NCBI GenBank assembly: GCA_012515235.1
Contig: JAAYYU010000018.1
Location: 1 to 64,000 of the forward strand
Source of the DNA: Candidatus Anammoximicrobium sp.
GTDB taxonomy: Bacteria > Planctomycetota > Planctomycetia > Pirellulales > Pirellulaceae
Direction of reading: 5' to 3'
Length of the DNA: 64,000 nucleotides
The position numbers and the translations under genes were made by a program. Under the pieces are notes generated by a model. It was not told where the DNA came from. It saw only the letters and a program-made list of their open reading frames with translations, and made no database searches. Of this stretch, positions 24,188-32,448 are shown piece after piece; positions within the stretch are counted from its first letter, which is position 1, and every line of letters starts with the position of its first letter.

Positions 24188-24439
24188 TCAAGTCTTGCTG
24201 TTGTCCGGACCGGGCAGCGGCAACTCGTCGACCTTCGTCGGCGCCGGCGCCGGGACGTACTGCACGGCCGGGCTGGACGAACCATAGTAAACTTCGGCGT
24301 CGCAGCTCTCGCCGTCCTCGATCACCTCGCAGCATTCGTCGTACTGATTGAGGCAGAACAGGCTCGGCCAGCCGCGATTGCACCCCGCCAGACTGACCAA
24401 CACCAGACCGACGCTCGCCACATAAAACAACCGCTTCAT
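24188..24439 (-). CDS. Small Cys-rich lipoprotein
   Basis: An 83-residue protein, MKRLFYVASVGLVLVSLAGC followed by NRGWPSLFCLNQYDECCEVI. LAGC is a lipobox, so Cys20 should be lipidated and the protein membrane-anchored. The mature part has further cysteines (FCLNQ, ECCE, ESCD) and a Pro-rich end. The start at 24439 has GGGAG at a suitable distance; an in-frame ATG at 24448 is too close to it. It is the first gene of the transglutaminase cluster, with a promoter-like sequence at 24499-24526. Function unknown. Confidence 0.65.
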   Translation of the reverse strand: MKRLFYVASVGLVLVSLAGCNRGWPSLFCLNQYDECCEVIEDGESCDAEVYYGSSSPAVQYVPAPAPTKVDELPLPGPDNSKT

Positions 24440-24498
24440 GATAGGCATCTCCCTCGATGTAAACGTTACAGACCACCGTCCCCTCTGCGGGCCTGACA

Positions 24499-24526
24499 AA
24501 TCTAGCTTGCCCCTGCTGATGTGCAA
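24499..24526 (-). promoter_or_regulatory. Candidate sigma-70 promoter of the lipoprotein/transglutaminase cluster
   Basis: On the minus strand TTGCAC (24521-24526) is followed after 16 bases by TAGATT (24499-24504). It lies 60 bases upstream of the lipoprotein start. Each hexamer is two or fewer changes from consensus. Confidence 0.4.
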
Positions 24527-24660
24527 ATGAAGCGGTTGCGTTTTTTCAGCAGCGTTTCCTTTCTGCAACGCGTGACGTGGAAAGTGAGGTAGAGTAGAGT
24601 GTGCGGCGGTTCGATCCGCGCGCTGAGGTCCCTTCACGAGATTCTTCGAGCTGGACTGCG

Positions 24661-25674
24661 ATGAAACGTCTTGCGCTCGCATCTCACTTCCTGTTTCTCC
24701 TGTTTGCCGCCTTGCCGTCGGCAAGTCTGGCAGAGTCGCTCGTGCCGGCGTCGACGCCGGTCCAGAAGCCCGGCTGTAACAACGGTGTCGCGGACAACGG
24801 TGCGGCCCGTCCGGACGATTCCCTCTGGATGGTGCGCAGCCGCTGTTTGTGTTGTTCCTGCGGCGATAAACAGAAAAATCCCGAGTTCCGGTTCTGGCGG
24901 CACGAGGGAAACTGCGGCTGGCAGGAGACGGATTGGTCCGACTGGACGGCGGCCGAACCGTCGGGGACCGTCACCGTGATCTACGTCCACGGCAATCGCG
25001 TCGAAGAGGGCGAAGCGGCGGGGCGGGGGTGGGCGGCCTATCGGGCTCTGGTCCGCGAGGCGGCGGACTCGGGGCCGATCCGGTTCGTGATCTGGGCGTG
25101 GCCCAGCGCCAAGCTGCCGGGGCTGCGGCCGAAACGCGACGTGCAGGTCAAGGCGGCCCGCACACCCTGTCAAAGCTACAGGCTGGCTCATTTCTTGACG
25201 CAATTGAATCCGGAGACGCAGCTGGGACTTTGGGGCTACAGCTTCGGCGCCCGGATCATCTCCGGCGCGTTGCACCTGACCGAGGGCGGCGCGCTGGGCT
25301 GCTTGCAGTCGGACGGCAGCGACGCCCGACCCGCCCACTCGGTGCGCGTGGCGATGCTGGCTGCGGCCATGGACAACGACTGGTGGTTGCCGGGGCACCA
25401 TCACGAGCGGGCCTGGTCGGCCGTAGACCGCCTGTGTTTGCTGTACAACACGTGCGATCCCGTGCTGCGATTCTATCCGCGGCTTGACCGCCGCTGTCCG
25501 GCCCAGGCGCTGGGTTACACCGGGTTCGACTGGCCGGCGAGCCTGGGCGACGACGCCTGGCGGCTGGAACAAGCGGACGTCTGCTGCGAGATCGGCAAGA
25601 CGCACGACGAGCACGCCTACCTTGCCTCGGACGCCGTCATGCGGCGAGTGAGCGAGACGTTGCTTGCGCCCTGA
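24661..25674 (+). CDS. Secreted alpha/beta-hydrolase-fold protein of unknown specificity
   Basis: A 337-residue protein with a signal peptide (MKRLALASHFLFLLFAALPS, cleavage near SLAES). A Cys-rich segment follows (SRCLCCSCGDK). The hydrolase core has strand VTVIYVHGNRVEEGEA (oxyanion HGN), helix AAYRALVREA, and the nucleophile-elbow-like LGLWGYSFGARIISG with Ser in GYSFG. The late HAYLASDAV could supply the His. It belongs with DUF900/serine-esterase-like proteins by appearance, but I cannot name a family. It is divergent from the lipoprotein cluster and may share its control region. Confidence 0.65.
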   Translation: MKRLALASHFLFLLFAALPSASLAESLVPASTPVQKPGCNNGVADNGAARPDDSLWMVRSRCLCCSCGDKQKNPEFRFWRHEGNCGWQETDWSDWTAAEPSGTVTVIYVHGNRVEEGEAAGRGWAAYRALVREAADSGPIRFVIWAWPSAKLPGLRPKRDVQVKAARTPCQSYRLAHFLTQLNPETQLGLWGYSFGARIISGALHLTEGGALGCLQSDGSDARPAHSVRVAMLAAAMDNDWWLPGHHHERAWSAVDRLCLLYNTCDPVLRFYPRLDRRCPAQALGYTGFDWPASLGDDAWRLEQADVCCEIGKTHDEHAYLASDAVMRRVSETLLAP

Positions 25675-25911
25675 GGCCGGCGGCTTTGACGCCTGCGGAC
25701 ACACGGCGGGGAACGTCCAAACCTCGGCCGATTCGCCGGCCTTGCTTGCCGCAGTCGCGTCGAGCGTTACAATGACGAGCATGGCGAACGGCGATTCCAC
25801 CACGGTCGCAGACGCACGGCAGCTGTCCCGATCCGTCTGCTGTTCGCCGATCAAAACGGGACTGTGGTCCAGCCGCCGGTTTCAACGTTTCCCATCCCTG
25901 TCGGTGCGCCG

Positions 25912-26844
25912 ATGCCTCTGGCCTATTTGAACGGCAAACTGGTTCCCGCCTCGGAGGCCGTGGTTCCCGTCTACGACGCCGGCTTCGTGCTGGGGACGAC
26001 GGTCGCGGAACAACTGCGCACGTTCGGCGGGGGGCTGTTTCGGCTCCAGTCGCATCTGGCGCGGCTTCAGCACTCGCTGGACATCGTGGCGGTCGACTTG
26101 GGGCTGAACGCGGCCGAGTTGGCGGAAGCCGCCGAAGACCTGGTCGCCCGGAACCACCGCTTGGGCGATCCCAGCGATGATCTCGGCCTGTCGATTTTTG
26201 TCACGCCGGGACCCTACTCGACGATGGCCGCGATGCTGGGCGCAGACGCGCCACGCGGACCGCTGGTTTGCATGCACACGTATCCGCTGCCGTTCCACCT
26301 GTGGGCCGACAAATACCGGACGGGACAGGCGCTGAGGGTGACCGGCATCCGGCAAGTGCCGCCGTCCTGCTGGCCGGTCGAACTGAAGTGCCGCAGCCGC
26401 ATGCATTACTACCTGGCCGATCTGCAGGCCCATCGCATCGAGCCCGGATCGCGGGCCCTGTTGCTGGACGCCGCCGGGCACGTGCTGGAAGCTTCCTCCG
26501 CCAACGTCTGTATCTTCTGCCGCGGGGAGGGGCTGGCTTCACCGCCCCAGGACAAGACCCTGCCGGGCATCAGCATCGCGGTCCTGGCCGAGCTGGCTCG
26601 CCAGCTCGAACTGCCCTTCGTCCATCGCGACTTGACGGTCGCCGAACTTCTTCACGCCGACGAAGTCCTGTTGTGCAGCACCAGCCCCTGTGTCTGGCCC
26701 GTGGTGCGGCTGAACGGACAACCGATCGGCAACGGCACGCCCGGCGAGACGGTTCAACGCCTGCTGGCGGCGTGGAGCGAACTGGTGGGCCTGAATATCC
26801 AGTCGCAGGCGGAACGGTTCGCCCAACGCCCGACGGATTGGTAG
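25912..26844 (+). CDS. Class IV aminotransferase (branched-chain/D-amino-acid/aminodeoxychorismate lyase family)
   Basis: A 310-residue fold-type IV PLP enzyme. AYLNGKLVPASEAVVPVYDA and GFVLGTTVAEQLRTFGGGLF are the family opening. The PLP lysine lies in WPVELKCRSRMHYYLADLQA. LLDAAGHVLEASSANVCIF and TLPGISIAVLAELA are the substrate and cofactor regions, corresponding to the E-x-s-x-s-N and pGitr motifs. The start at 25912 (MPLAYLNG) fits the family; the upstream in-frame ATG adds 16 unaligned residues. The branched-chain, D-alanine and lyase subfamilies cannot be separated by eye. It is convergent with the type II secretion F-like gene, with stops only a few bases apart. Confidence 0.85.
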   Translation: MPLAYLNGKLVPASEAVVPVYDAGFVLGTTVAEQLRTFGGGLFRLQSHLARLQHSLDIVAVDLGLNAAELAEAAEDLVARNHRLGDPSDDLGLSIFVTPGPYSTMAAMLGADAPRGPLVCMHTYPLPFHLWADKYRTGQALRVTGIRQVPPSCWPVELKCRSRMHYYLADLQAHRIEPGSRALLLDAAGHVLEASSANVCIFCRGEGLASPPQDKTLPGISIAVLAELARQLELPFVHRDLTVAELLHADEVLLCSTSPCVWPVVRLNGQPIGNGTPGETVQRLLAAWSELVGLNIQSQAERFAQRPTDW

Positions 26845-26849
26845 GCCGT

Positions 26850-27878
26850 TCAGAATCCGTCCAGCAGTTCCTGGTAAGGCGCAAAGGCGGCCATCGCTAA
26901 ACGGATGATGAGGGCGATCAGCACGGCGGCCACCAGCACCCAGACCGCGAACGAAGCTGCCACGGTTAACGCTTTGGCCGCCGTCTGCGCCCGTTGGCGA
27001 TATTCGTCCGCCAACCGCTGCATGGACTCGCCGTGCGTGCCCGAGACTTCGGCCGTCTGGAGCATCTGCAGGAATTCGTCGGGAAACAATCCCGTGGCCC
27101 GCAAGGCCTCGTGGAATTCCCGGCCTTGCAGAAGAGTGGCGTCCACCGTCTTCATCTGCGACGTATAGTAGGCGTTCTCCGTGCTGCGCAGGGCCAGTTC
27201 CATCGAACGCCGCGCGTTCATTCCCGAATCCAGCGTCAGCCCCAGCGTCCAGGCGAAACGCGACAAAGCCGCAGTCCTCAGGCAGTTGCCCAACACGGGC
27301 AGTCGCATCGCAACTCGCAGCGGCCCCGCCCCAAACGCGCCGCGCAGCAATCCCAGCACCAGGACGGCAACGCCGCCCAACGTCGCGGTCACCAGGCCCA
27401 GATAGACCAACAGCCCCGATGTGCCCACCAGGCCGAAACCCAGCGGATCGACCTCCATCCCAGTCATCGAACGGACCATGCCCAGGACCCAAATCAGCAG
27501 CCCCACGACGCCGATGGCGGCACCCAGTTGGATGCCCGGCCAGGCAATCCCCACCAGGAACGTGCGCCGCAACGACAGCAGATGCTCGTAGTGTTCCGCC
27601 AATCCGCGCAGGATATCGTCCAAGCGGCCCGATGTCTCGCCAACCTCGACCAACGTGCAGACCAACGGCGGAAAGTAGCCTTCGCACGCCGCCAGGCCGT
27701 CGGCCAGACTGCCTCCGTCGGCAATGGCCTGACTGACCCGCGACATCATGCTGCGGTGCGCGGCCGACCCGTACTCCGCCTCTTTCTGAAACGTGCCGAG
27801 CGGGTCCAGACCGGCCCGCAACGACGCGCCGACGCGCCGCAGAAACGCCGCCAGTTTGCCTAATCCGATTCGACCCAC
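26850..27878 (-). CDS. Type II secretion system F-family inner-membrane protein
   Basis: A 342-residue protein starting at GTG 27878, behind GGAG at about nine bases. It has the two duplicated T2SSF domains. Repeat one (residues about 8-130) includes FLRRVGASLRAGLDPLGTF, VSQAIADGGSLADGLAAC and LVEVGETSGRLDDILRGLAE. Repeat two (about 200-342) includes ALSRFAWTLGLTLDSGMNA, FPDEFLQMLQTAEVSGTHGE and a C-terminal membrane segment. Three membrane segments in total match GspF/PilC, the platform protein of type II secretion and type IV pili. No other such gene adjoins it; two secretins lie about 30 kb away. Confidence 0.8.
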   Translation of the reverse strand: MGRIGLGKLAAFLRRVGASLRAGLDPLGTFQKEAEYGSAAHRSMMSRVSQAIADGGSLADGLAACEGYFPPLVCTLVEVGETSGRLDDILRGLAEHYEHLLSLRRTFLVGIAWPGIQLGAAIGVVGLLIWVLGMVRSMTGMEVDPLGFGLVGTSGLLVYLGLVTATLGGVAVLVLGLLRGAFGAGPLRVAMRLPVLGNCLRTAALSRFAWTLGLTLDSGMNARRSMELALRSTENAYYTSQMKTVDATLLQGREFHEALRATGLFPDEFLQMLQTAEVSGTHGESMQRLADEYRQRAQTAAKALTVAASFAVWVLVAAVLIALIIRLAMAAFAPYQELLDGF

Positions 27879-27995
27879 GATTGCTTCTCCGTCCTGTACG
27901 CCACGCGGTTGCAAAGCCTGTCGGTCACTCCCCGGCCGGCCGGGCGTCGGGTTGAGGCCGAAACCTGCCTGCCGCAAGGCGCAGCGCAGCGGCCC

Positions 27996-28592
27996 TCAAC
28001 CCGGCTTCGCATCCCTTTTCCACTCCCGCAGCATCTCCGCCAGCAATTCCAACGGCAAGCCCACGACGTTCGACTCGCTGCCCTCCAGAATCGTCAGCCA
28101 ATCGTGCCCGTCCTGATAGCCGAACGCCCCCGCCTTGCCTTGCCAATCGCCGGTGTTCAGGTAGGCTTCCAACTGCGGGTCTGAAATCGGCGTCATCACC
28201 AATCGCGTCATGGCGACGCTCACGCGGCACCGGCCGTCGGCCACGCCCCACAGGCACAGGCCGCTGTACACGCGATGCTCGCGCCCGCGCAGCGCTTCCA
28301 GCATCTGCCGGGCACACGCTCGGTCCCGCGGCTTGCCCAGCACTTGCCCGCGGCACTCGACGACCGTGTCGCAGCCCACGACCAGGCCCGAATCGCTGCG
28401 GCCGGCGACATCGGCGGCCTTTTGGCGTGCCAGCCTGGCGACCAACTCCATCGGCGATTCGCCTGCGCGGCGGCCGCACTCGGCACTCTCGTGAGGCGGG
28501 CGGACGACGAAATCATAGCCCGCCTCCGCCAATAACTCGCGGCGGCGGGGAGATGCGCTGGCCAAAACCATTTGAAATCGGCAGCCGGACAT
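27996..28592 (-). CDS. maf: Maf-like nucleotide pyrophosphatase
   Basis: A 198-residue Maf/HAM1-fold protein. MVLASASPRRRELLAEAGYD is the diagnostic N-terminal motif with the substrate-contacting Ser-Pro-Arg-Arg. GLVVGCDTVVECRGQVLGKP carries the catalytic Asp, and YLNTGDWQGKAGAFGYQDG is the third conserved block. Maf enzymes hydrolyse dTTP, UTP or modified NTPs and limit their misincorporation. The start at 28592 or seven codons later (MVLASAS) cannot be decided; neither has a clear ribosome-binding site. It is divergent from an RluA-type gene. Confidence 0.88.
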   Translation of the reverse strand: MSGCRFQMVLASASPRRRELLAEAGYDFVVRPPHESAECGRRAGESPMELVARLARQKAADVAGRSDSGLVVGCDTVVECRGQVLGKPRDRACARQMLEALRGREHRVYSGLCLWGVADGRCRVSVAMTRLVMTPISDPQLEAYLNTGDWQGKAGAFGYQDGHDWLTILEGSESNVVGLPLELLAEMLREWKRDAKPG

Positions 28593-28681
28593 AAGCCGCT
28601 CGAAACAAGGGGACTGGGAAACCCGTCGCGCGCATTGTAAAACGATACGCTCCGTTCCGCTATCTGCCAGACAGGACGCCC

Positions 28682-29362
28682 ATGCCCCAGACGCTGCCGC
28701 CAATCCTTTTCGAGGACAATCATCTCTTGGCGATGGTCAAACCCGCGGGCCTCCCCACGATGGGCGTCGCAGCCGGCCGGACGAGTCTGGTGACGATCGC
28801 CAAAGACTACCTGAAACGCAAATACGGCAAGCCGGGCAACGTTTACCTGGGGGTCGTCAGCCGCCTGGACTCCGCGGTGTCCGGAGTCATCATCCTCGCG
28901 CGTACTTCCAAAGCGGCCTCGCGGCTCAGCGAGCAATTCCGATGCGGGGAGGTCGAGAAGATCTACTGGGCGTTGGTCGAAAGCCGGCCGGAGGCGGTCG
29001 AGTCGGTTTGTGTGGATTGGCTGCGCAAGGATGAGCCACAGCGGCGAATGGTGGTCTGCGGCGCACCGCAGCCCGGGGCACAGCTGGCACGTTTGCGTTA
29101 TCGAACGTTGCGGACCATGCCCGGCAACACGCTGCTGGAGATCCACCTGGAGACCGGCCGGAAACACCAGATTCGCGTGCAGTTGGCCCACCGTGGCTGT
29201 CCCGTGCTGGGCGATCGCAAGTACGGCGCCACGACGCCTTTTCCGCACGGAGTGGCTTTGCACGCGCGGCAGTTGGACCTTCAGCACCCCGTGCGGAAGG
29301 TCCCCTTGCGGCTGGAGGCCCCGCTGCCCGCGGCTTGGCGCAAATTCGGGATTCTGGGCTGA
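28682..29362 (+). CDS. RluA-family RNA pseudouridine synthase
   Basis: A 226-residue protein without an S4 domain. ILFEDNHLLAMVKPAGLPTM is motif I. YLGVVSRLDSAVSGVIILAR is motif II with the catalytic Asp in SRLD (most homologs read HRLD). LETGRKHQIRVQLAHRGCPV and LGDRKYG are motif III. It isomerises uridine to pseudouridine in tRNA or rRNA; the target site cannot be assigned. Length fits the short, RluA/TruC-like members. The ATG at 28682 immediately precedes the conserved N-terminus. Confidence 0.85.
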   Translation: MPQTLPPILFEDNHLLAMVKPAGLPTMGVAAGRTSLVTIAKDYLKRKYGKPGNVYLGVVSRLDSAVSGVIILARTSKAASRLSEQFRCGEVEKIYWALVESRPEAVESVCVDWLRKDEPQRRMVVCGAPQPGAQLARLRYRTLRTMPGNTLLEIHLETGRKHQIRVQLAHRGCPVLGDRKYGATTPFPHGVALHARQLDLQHPVRKVPLRLEAPLPAAWRKFGILG

Positions 29363-29597
29363 TTCAACGGCCCCGGTGGCAAGCCTGAAACGCGGGCAGC
29401 GCACTGTTCGTGTCCGCTTCGGGTCTGTGCGGTCTTCCTTTTCACCTCATCGATCTGGAACTTTCGCAGGGCAACAAACCTGTTCGCCAGCGCGTGTTTC
29501 GTGTACAACGATCAGTCGCCGAGGCCCCGAAACGAAGACCGCGATCGGGCCGCTTGGGAGCCGTGTTGTCGTCCGACGCTGATAAAGGACTTGGACC

Positions 29598-30920
29598 ATG
29601 CCCCTCCGAAACCTGTTGGTGCTTTTCCTGGCGGCGATCCTGGCATTGCTGTGCCACGTCAAAGCGGATCGGAATCGGTATGCCTCGACGGTCTCGGAGG
29701 CGATGGACCTGATCACCTACCATTACTTGGAGGACGTCGACTATCGTCAGCTGTACGAAAGCGCGATGCGCGGCATGGCCGAGGGGCTGGACCCCTACTC
29801 CAGCTATGTCGGCCCGGCTGAGTACCAGCGGTTGAAGGAGGAACTCGATCAGGAGTTCGGCGGGATCGGGATTCTGTTGGAGTTTCATCAGGAGACCAGG
29901 CGGATCGTGGTGATGAGTCCGCTGTTCGATACGCCCGCGGCACGGGCCGGAGTCCGGGCAGGGGATATCATTCTGGCCATCGAGGGCCAAGACACGGCAA
30001 CCATGTCTTTCCGGGACGCCGTTGAACTGATCCGCGGCCTGCCGGGCGAAGTCGTGCGGTTGAAGGTCTTGCATGTCGGCGACGAGAAGCCGGTCGATCT
30101 GGAGATCGAACGGGCCGTCATCCCGATCGAATCCGTGCTGGGCGACGCCCGGCGCGCGGACGGCGGCTGGGATTTTCAACTGCAAAGCGACCCGCGCATC
30201 ACGTATGTCCGCGTGATCAATTTCGGCGAAAACACGGCGGAAGAGCTGGAGAAGACACTGCAGGGCAGGCAGCCCCAAGCGTTGATTCTGGACCTTCGTG
30301 ATAACGCCGGCGGACTGTTGGAAGCCGCCGTGCGGACGTGCAACATGTTCCTCGGCGACGGCACGATCGTCACCATCCGTGGCCGCGACGGCGAGGTTCG
30401 GCGAACCTATGAAGCCGACGGCCACCCCCTGTTGCCTGCCGATGTCCCGATCGCCGTGTTGGTCAACCGCTACTCGGCCAGCGCCAGCGAGATCGTCGCA
30501 GCCTGCCTGCAGGATTGCGGGCGGGCAAAGATCGTGGGGCAACGCACGTGGGGCAAGGGCACCGTGCAGAACGTCATTCCGCTGGAAGCCGGCCACGCGG
30601 CCTTGAAGCTGACCACGGCCAGCTACTGGCGTCCCAGCGGCAAGAACATCCATCGCCTGAAAGATGCGGCGGAAGACGCCGAATGGGGCGTCCGCCCCGA
30701 CGCGGGAATGGAAGTGGAATTGACCGATGAACAGGCGGACCAGATCCGTCAAGCACGTCGCCAAAAGGACGTCGGCGCCGAGTCCCAGCAAGCTTCCGGC
30801 AAACCGGCAGCCCCGCAGGAAACGCCGCCGCCTTCGCCGGACGATCTGCAATTGAAAAAGGCGGTGGAATACGTCCGGCTGCAGTTGGACGAAACGGGGA
30901 CCAGGGCCAAGGGAGCGTGA
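29598..30920 (+). CDS. S41 family C-terminal processing peptidase
   Basis: A 440-residue Ctp/CtpA-type serine protease. Residues about 4-20 are one membrane segment or signal (NLLVLFLAAILALLCHV). A PDZ domain follows at about 85-170 (FGGIGILLEF, AARAGVRAGDIILAIEGQD). The peptidase core has LILDLRDNAGGLL, the nucleophile in VNRYSASASEIVAACLQD, and the general-base Lys in GQRTWGKGTVQ. The tail is charged and Pro-rich. It cleaves C-termini of envelope proteins in the periplasm. AAAGGA at about nine bases supports the ATG at 29598. Confidence 0.9.
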   Translation: MPLRNLLVLFLAAILALLCHVKADRNRYASTVSEAMDLITYHYLEDVDYRQLYESAMRGMAEGLDPYSSYVGPAEYQRLKEELDQEFGGIGILLEFHQETRRIVVMSPLFDTPAARAGVRAGDIILAIEGQDTATMSFRDAVELIRGLPGEVVRLKVLHVGDEKPVDLEIERAVIPIESVLGDARRADGGWDFQLQSDPRITYVRVINFGENTAEELEKTLQGRQPQALILDLRDNAGGLLEAAVRTCNMFLGDGTIVTIRGRDGEVRRTYEADGHPLLPADVPIAVLVNRYSASASEIVAACLQDCGRAKIVGQRTWGKGTVQNVIPLEAGHAALKLTTASYWRPSGKNIHRLKDAAEDAEWGVRPDAGMEVELTDEQADQIRQARRQKDVGAESQQASGKPAAPQETPPPSPDDLQLKKAVEYVRLQLDETGTRAKGA

Positions 30921-31218
30921 TGCGGACCAGGCGAACCCGACCGCCGGCGGCGGGCTGAGTCAGTCAGCCCTGTGGACGCCTGGCGCCGGCACGTGCCGGC
31001 GGGACATCAAAACCGCACCCGGCCGCCCAGACCGCCCTTGCACCGTTCACGCCTCGCGGCGCCCGCAACGCGCAACATGCAGCCCGTTCTTGTCTTACCG
31101 GTTTTACTGGCCTTGTGGCTGTCTTTTTCCGATCTATACCAAGGAGCGTTATCCTTGCCGCAGACCCCCTTCAGCCTCCAGGCTGCCCGCCCAATCGTCA
31201 ACCCCTACGGATTCGGCT
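30921..31218 (+). other. Intergenic region with two strong inverted repeats
   Basis: GGGCTGA/TCAGCCC (30952-30958 and 30964-30970) and the 18-bp palindrome CGCCGGCA-CG-TGCCGGCG (30984-31001) lie 30-80 bases after the protease stop. They may end its transcript, although no T-run follows. I see no coding sequence before fliW. Confidence 0.4.
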
Positions 31219-31659
31219 ATGCAAGTCAATACCTCGCGCTTCGGCTTGGTGGAAATCCTACCGGAAGACATCTTGCTCTTTTCCCGTGGTCTGATCGGCT
31301 TCGAGTCACATCGCCACTGGGTGCTGCTGGCCGATGGCGGCAATTCCGGCGTGGCCTGGCTGCAAAGCTTGACAGACCCGTGCGTCGCGCTGCCGATGGT
31401 CAGTCCCCGCCGGTACGTGCCGGAATACCGCGTGTTGATCGCTCGCAACCAGTTGACGCCGTTGGAGTTGGCGGTGCTCGACGAAGCGTTCGTGCTGGTG
31501 CCGGTCGGTCAGAACGAAAGCGGTTTGACGTTGGACTTGCGAGGTCCGGTCGTCATCAACCTGAATCGCCGGATTGGACGTCAGCTGATCACCAGCGACG
31601 AACAACCGCTACAACTCGCCCTCCCCAAAATCTCGCTGCCCTTGCGCAAGGTCGCCTGA
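31219..31659 (+). CDS. fliW: Flagellar assembly factor FliW
   Basis: A 146-residue protein. MQVNTSRFGLVEILPEDILL, FSRGLIGFESHRHWVLL, LQSLTDPCVALPMVSP and LVPVGQNESGLTLDLRGPVV match FliW throughout, including the common DLxGPVVIN-like segment. FliW binds flagellin and the translational regulator CsrA, coupling flagellin level to CsrA activity. Here csrA follows 174 bases downstream on the same strand, the classical pairing. The ATG at 31219 has only a weak upstream GGA. No flagellar structural gene is in the window. Confidence 0.88.
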   Translation: MQVNTSRFGLVEILPEDILLFSRGLIGFESHRHWVLLADGGNSGVAWLQSLTDPCVALPMVSPRRYVPEYRVLIARNQLTPLELAVLDEAFVLVPVGQNESGLTLDLRGPVVINLNRRIGRQLITSDEQPLQLALPKISLPLRKVA

Positions 31660-31767
31660 CCTCCCGACGGACCCGGCAAAATACGCCGCTTGACCGCCTG
31701 CCAGTGATTGCTGTTCCTAACGTCGCCCGATACTTGCAGTGAGTTGGTGGTCGGCAAACGAACCAGG

Positions 31768-31795
31768 TCCGCTGGAAACATGTTCCGCCAGCGGA
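31768..31795 (+). promoter_or_regulatory. csrA leader hairpin with GGA motifs
   Basis: TCCGCTGG (31768-31775) and CCAGCGGA (31788-31795) form a perfect eight-pair stem with a 12-base loop. It lies 38 bases before the csrA ATG. GGA trinucleotides occur at 31774, 31793, 31800 and within the Shine-Dalgarno GAGGAG (31822-31827). CsrA binds GGA, often in hairpin loops and over ribosome-binding sites, so autoregulation is plausible. Confidence 0.35.
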
Positions 31796-31833
31796 TCTTG
31801 GAACAGATTCTAAAAAGACATGAGGAGCCAACG

Positions 31834-32076
31834 ATGTTGGTGTTGTCGAGGCATCGTGACGAAAGCATCATCATTGGCGACGACGTGGTAGTCACGATCG
31901 TGGATATTCGCGGCGACAAGGTGCGGTTGGGGATCCAGGCTCCACAGGACGTCCCCGTGCATCGTCAAGAAGTCTACGAAGCGATCAAGCGCGAGAACGA
32001 GAAATCGGCCAGCCTGGACCCGGCGGTCACGCACGCGCTCGAGGCCGCGCACGGCGCCAGGGCGCACCTGTCCTGA
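31834..32076 (+). CDS. csrA: Translational regulator CsrA
   Basis: An 80-residue CsrA/RsmA protein: [40 protein letters not shown] and [15 protein letters not shown]. Strand beta1 (MLVLSR) and the VPVHRxEVYEAI segment carry the residues that form the RNA-binding faces of the dimer. A 20-residue tail follows ([17 protein letters not shown]). It represses or stabilises target mRNAs through GGA motifs. The ATG has a strong GAGGAG. It is paired with fliW upstream and ends with a clear terminator at 32125. Confidence 0.95.
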   Translation: MLVLSRHRDESIIIGDDVVVTIVDIRGDKVRLGIQAPQDVPVHRQEVYEAIKRENEKSASLDPAVTHALEAAHGARAHLS

Positions 32077-32124
32077 CCTCGCTGCCATCCCGTTGGCTGC
32101 ACGATCGACGCGTCGTCCGACAGG

Positions 32125-32155
32125 TGACGCCGTTCTGAGACGGCGTCATTTTCTG
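32125..32155 (+). terminator. Rho-independent terminator after csrA
   Basis: TGACGCCGT (32125-32133) and ACGGCGTCA (32140-32148) form a perfect nine-pair stem with loop TCTGAG, followed by a T-rich TTTTCTG. It starts 48 bases after the csrA stop. Confidence 0.8.
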
Positions 32156-32448
32156 TTTCTTGAAAGCGGCGCCCCGCTTCGTATCTCCCAGCCCGTCGCC
32201 GCTTGCGACGGCTGCGGCGCCCCGGCGCGGGCGGTCCGTGCAGACGCTGCCGCAAGGCGCTGGGGGCGATAAAACGGGATTTTCCGCTATCCTGCGCCTG
32301 GTGCCGGCGCCGCTTGGCCGGTTTGAACGGGCGCAGTCCTTGGTGAACAGGCCGCCGGAAGGTAGAATCGAACCGGGGCCGCGCCAAGGCATTGGCGTTC
32401 CGGTTCGGTGAGCCCTTTTTCCCTGCCTGCAAATAGTTGACCCAGAGT
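32156..32448. other. Intergenic region before homoserine dehydrogenase
   Basis: GC-rich DNA with several short inverted repeats (GCGGCGCCCCG at 32167-32177 and CGGCGCCCCGG at 32215-32225 are similar). I see no gene and no convincing promoter. A TTG at 32437 in frame with hom is possible, but the ATG at 32449 is the likelier start. Confidence 0.4.
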
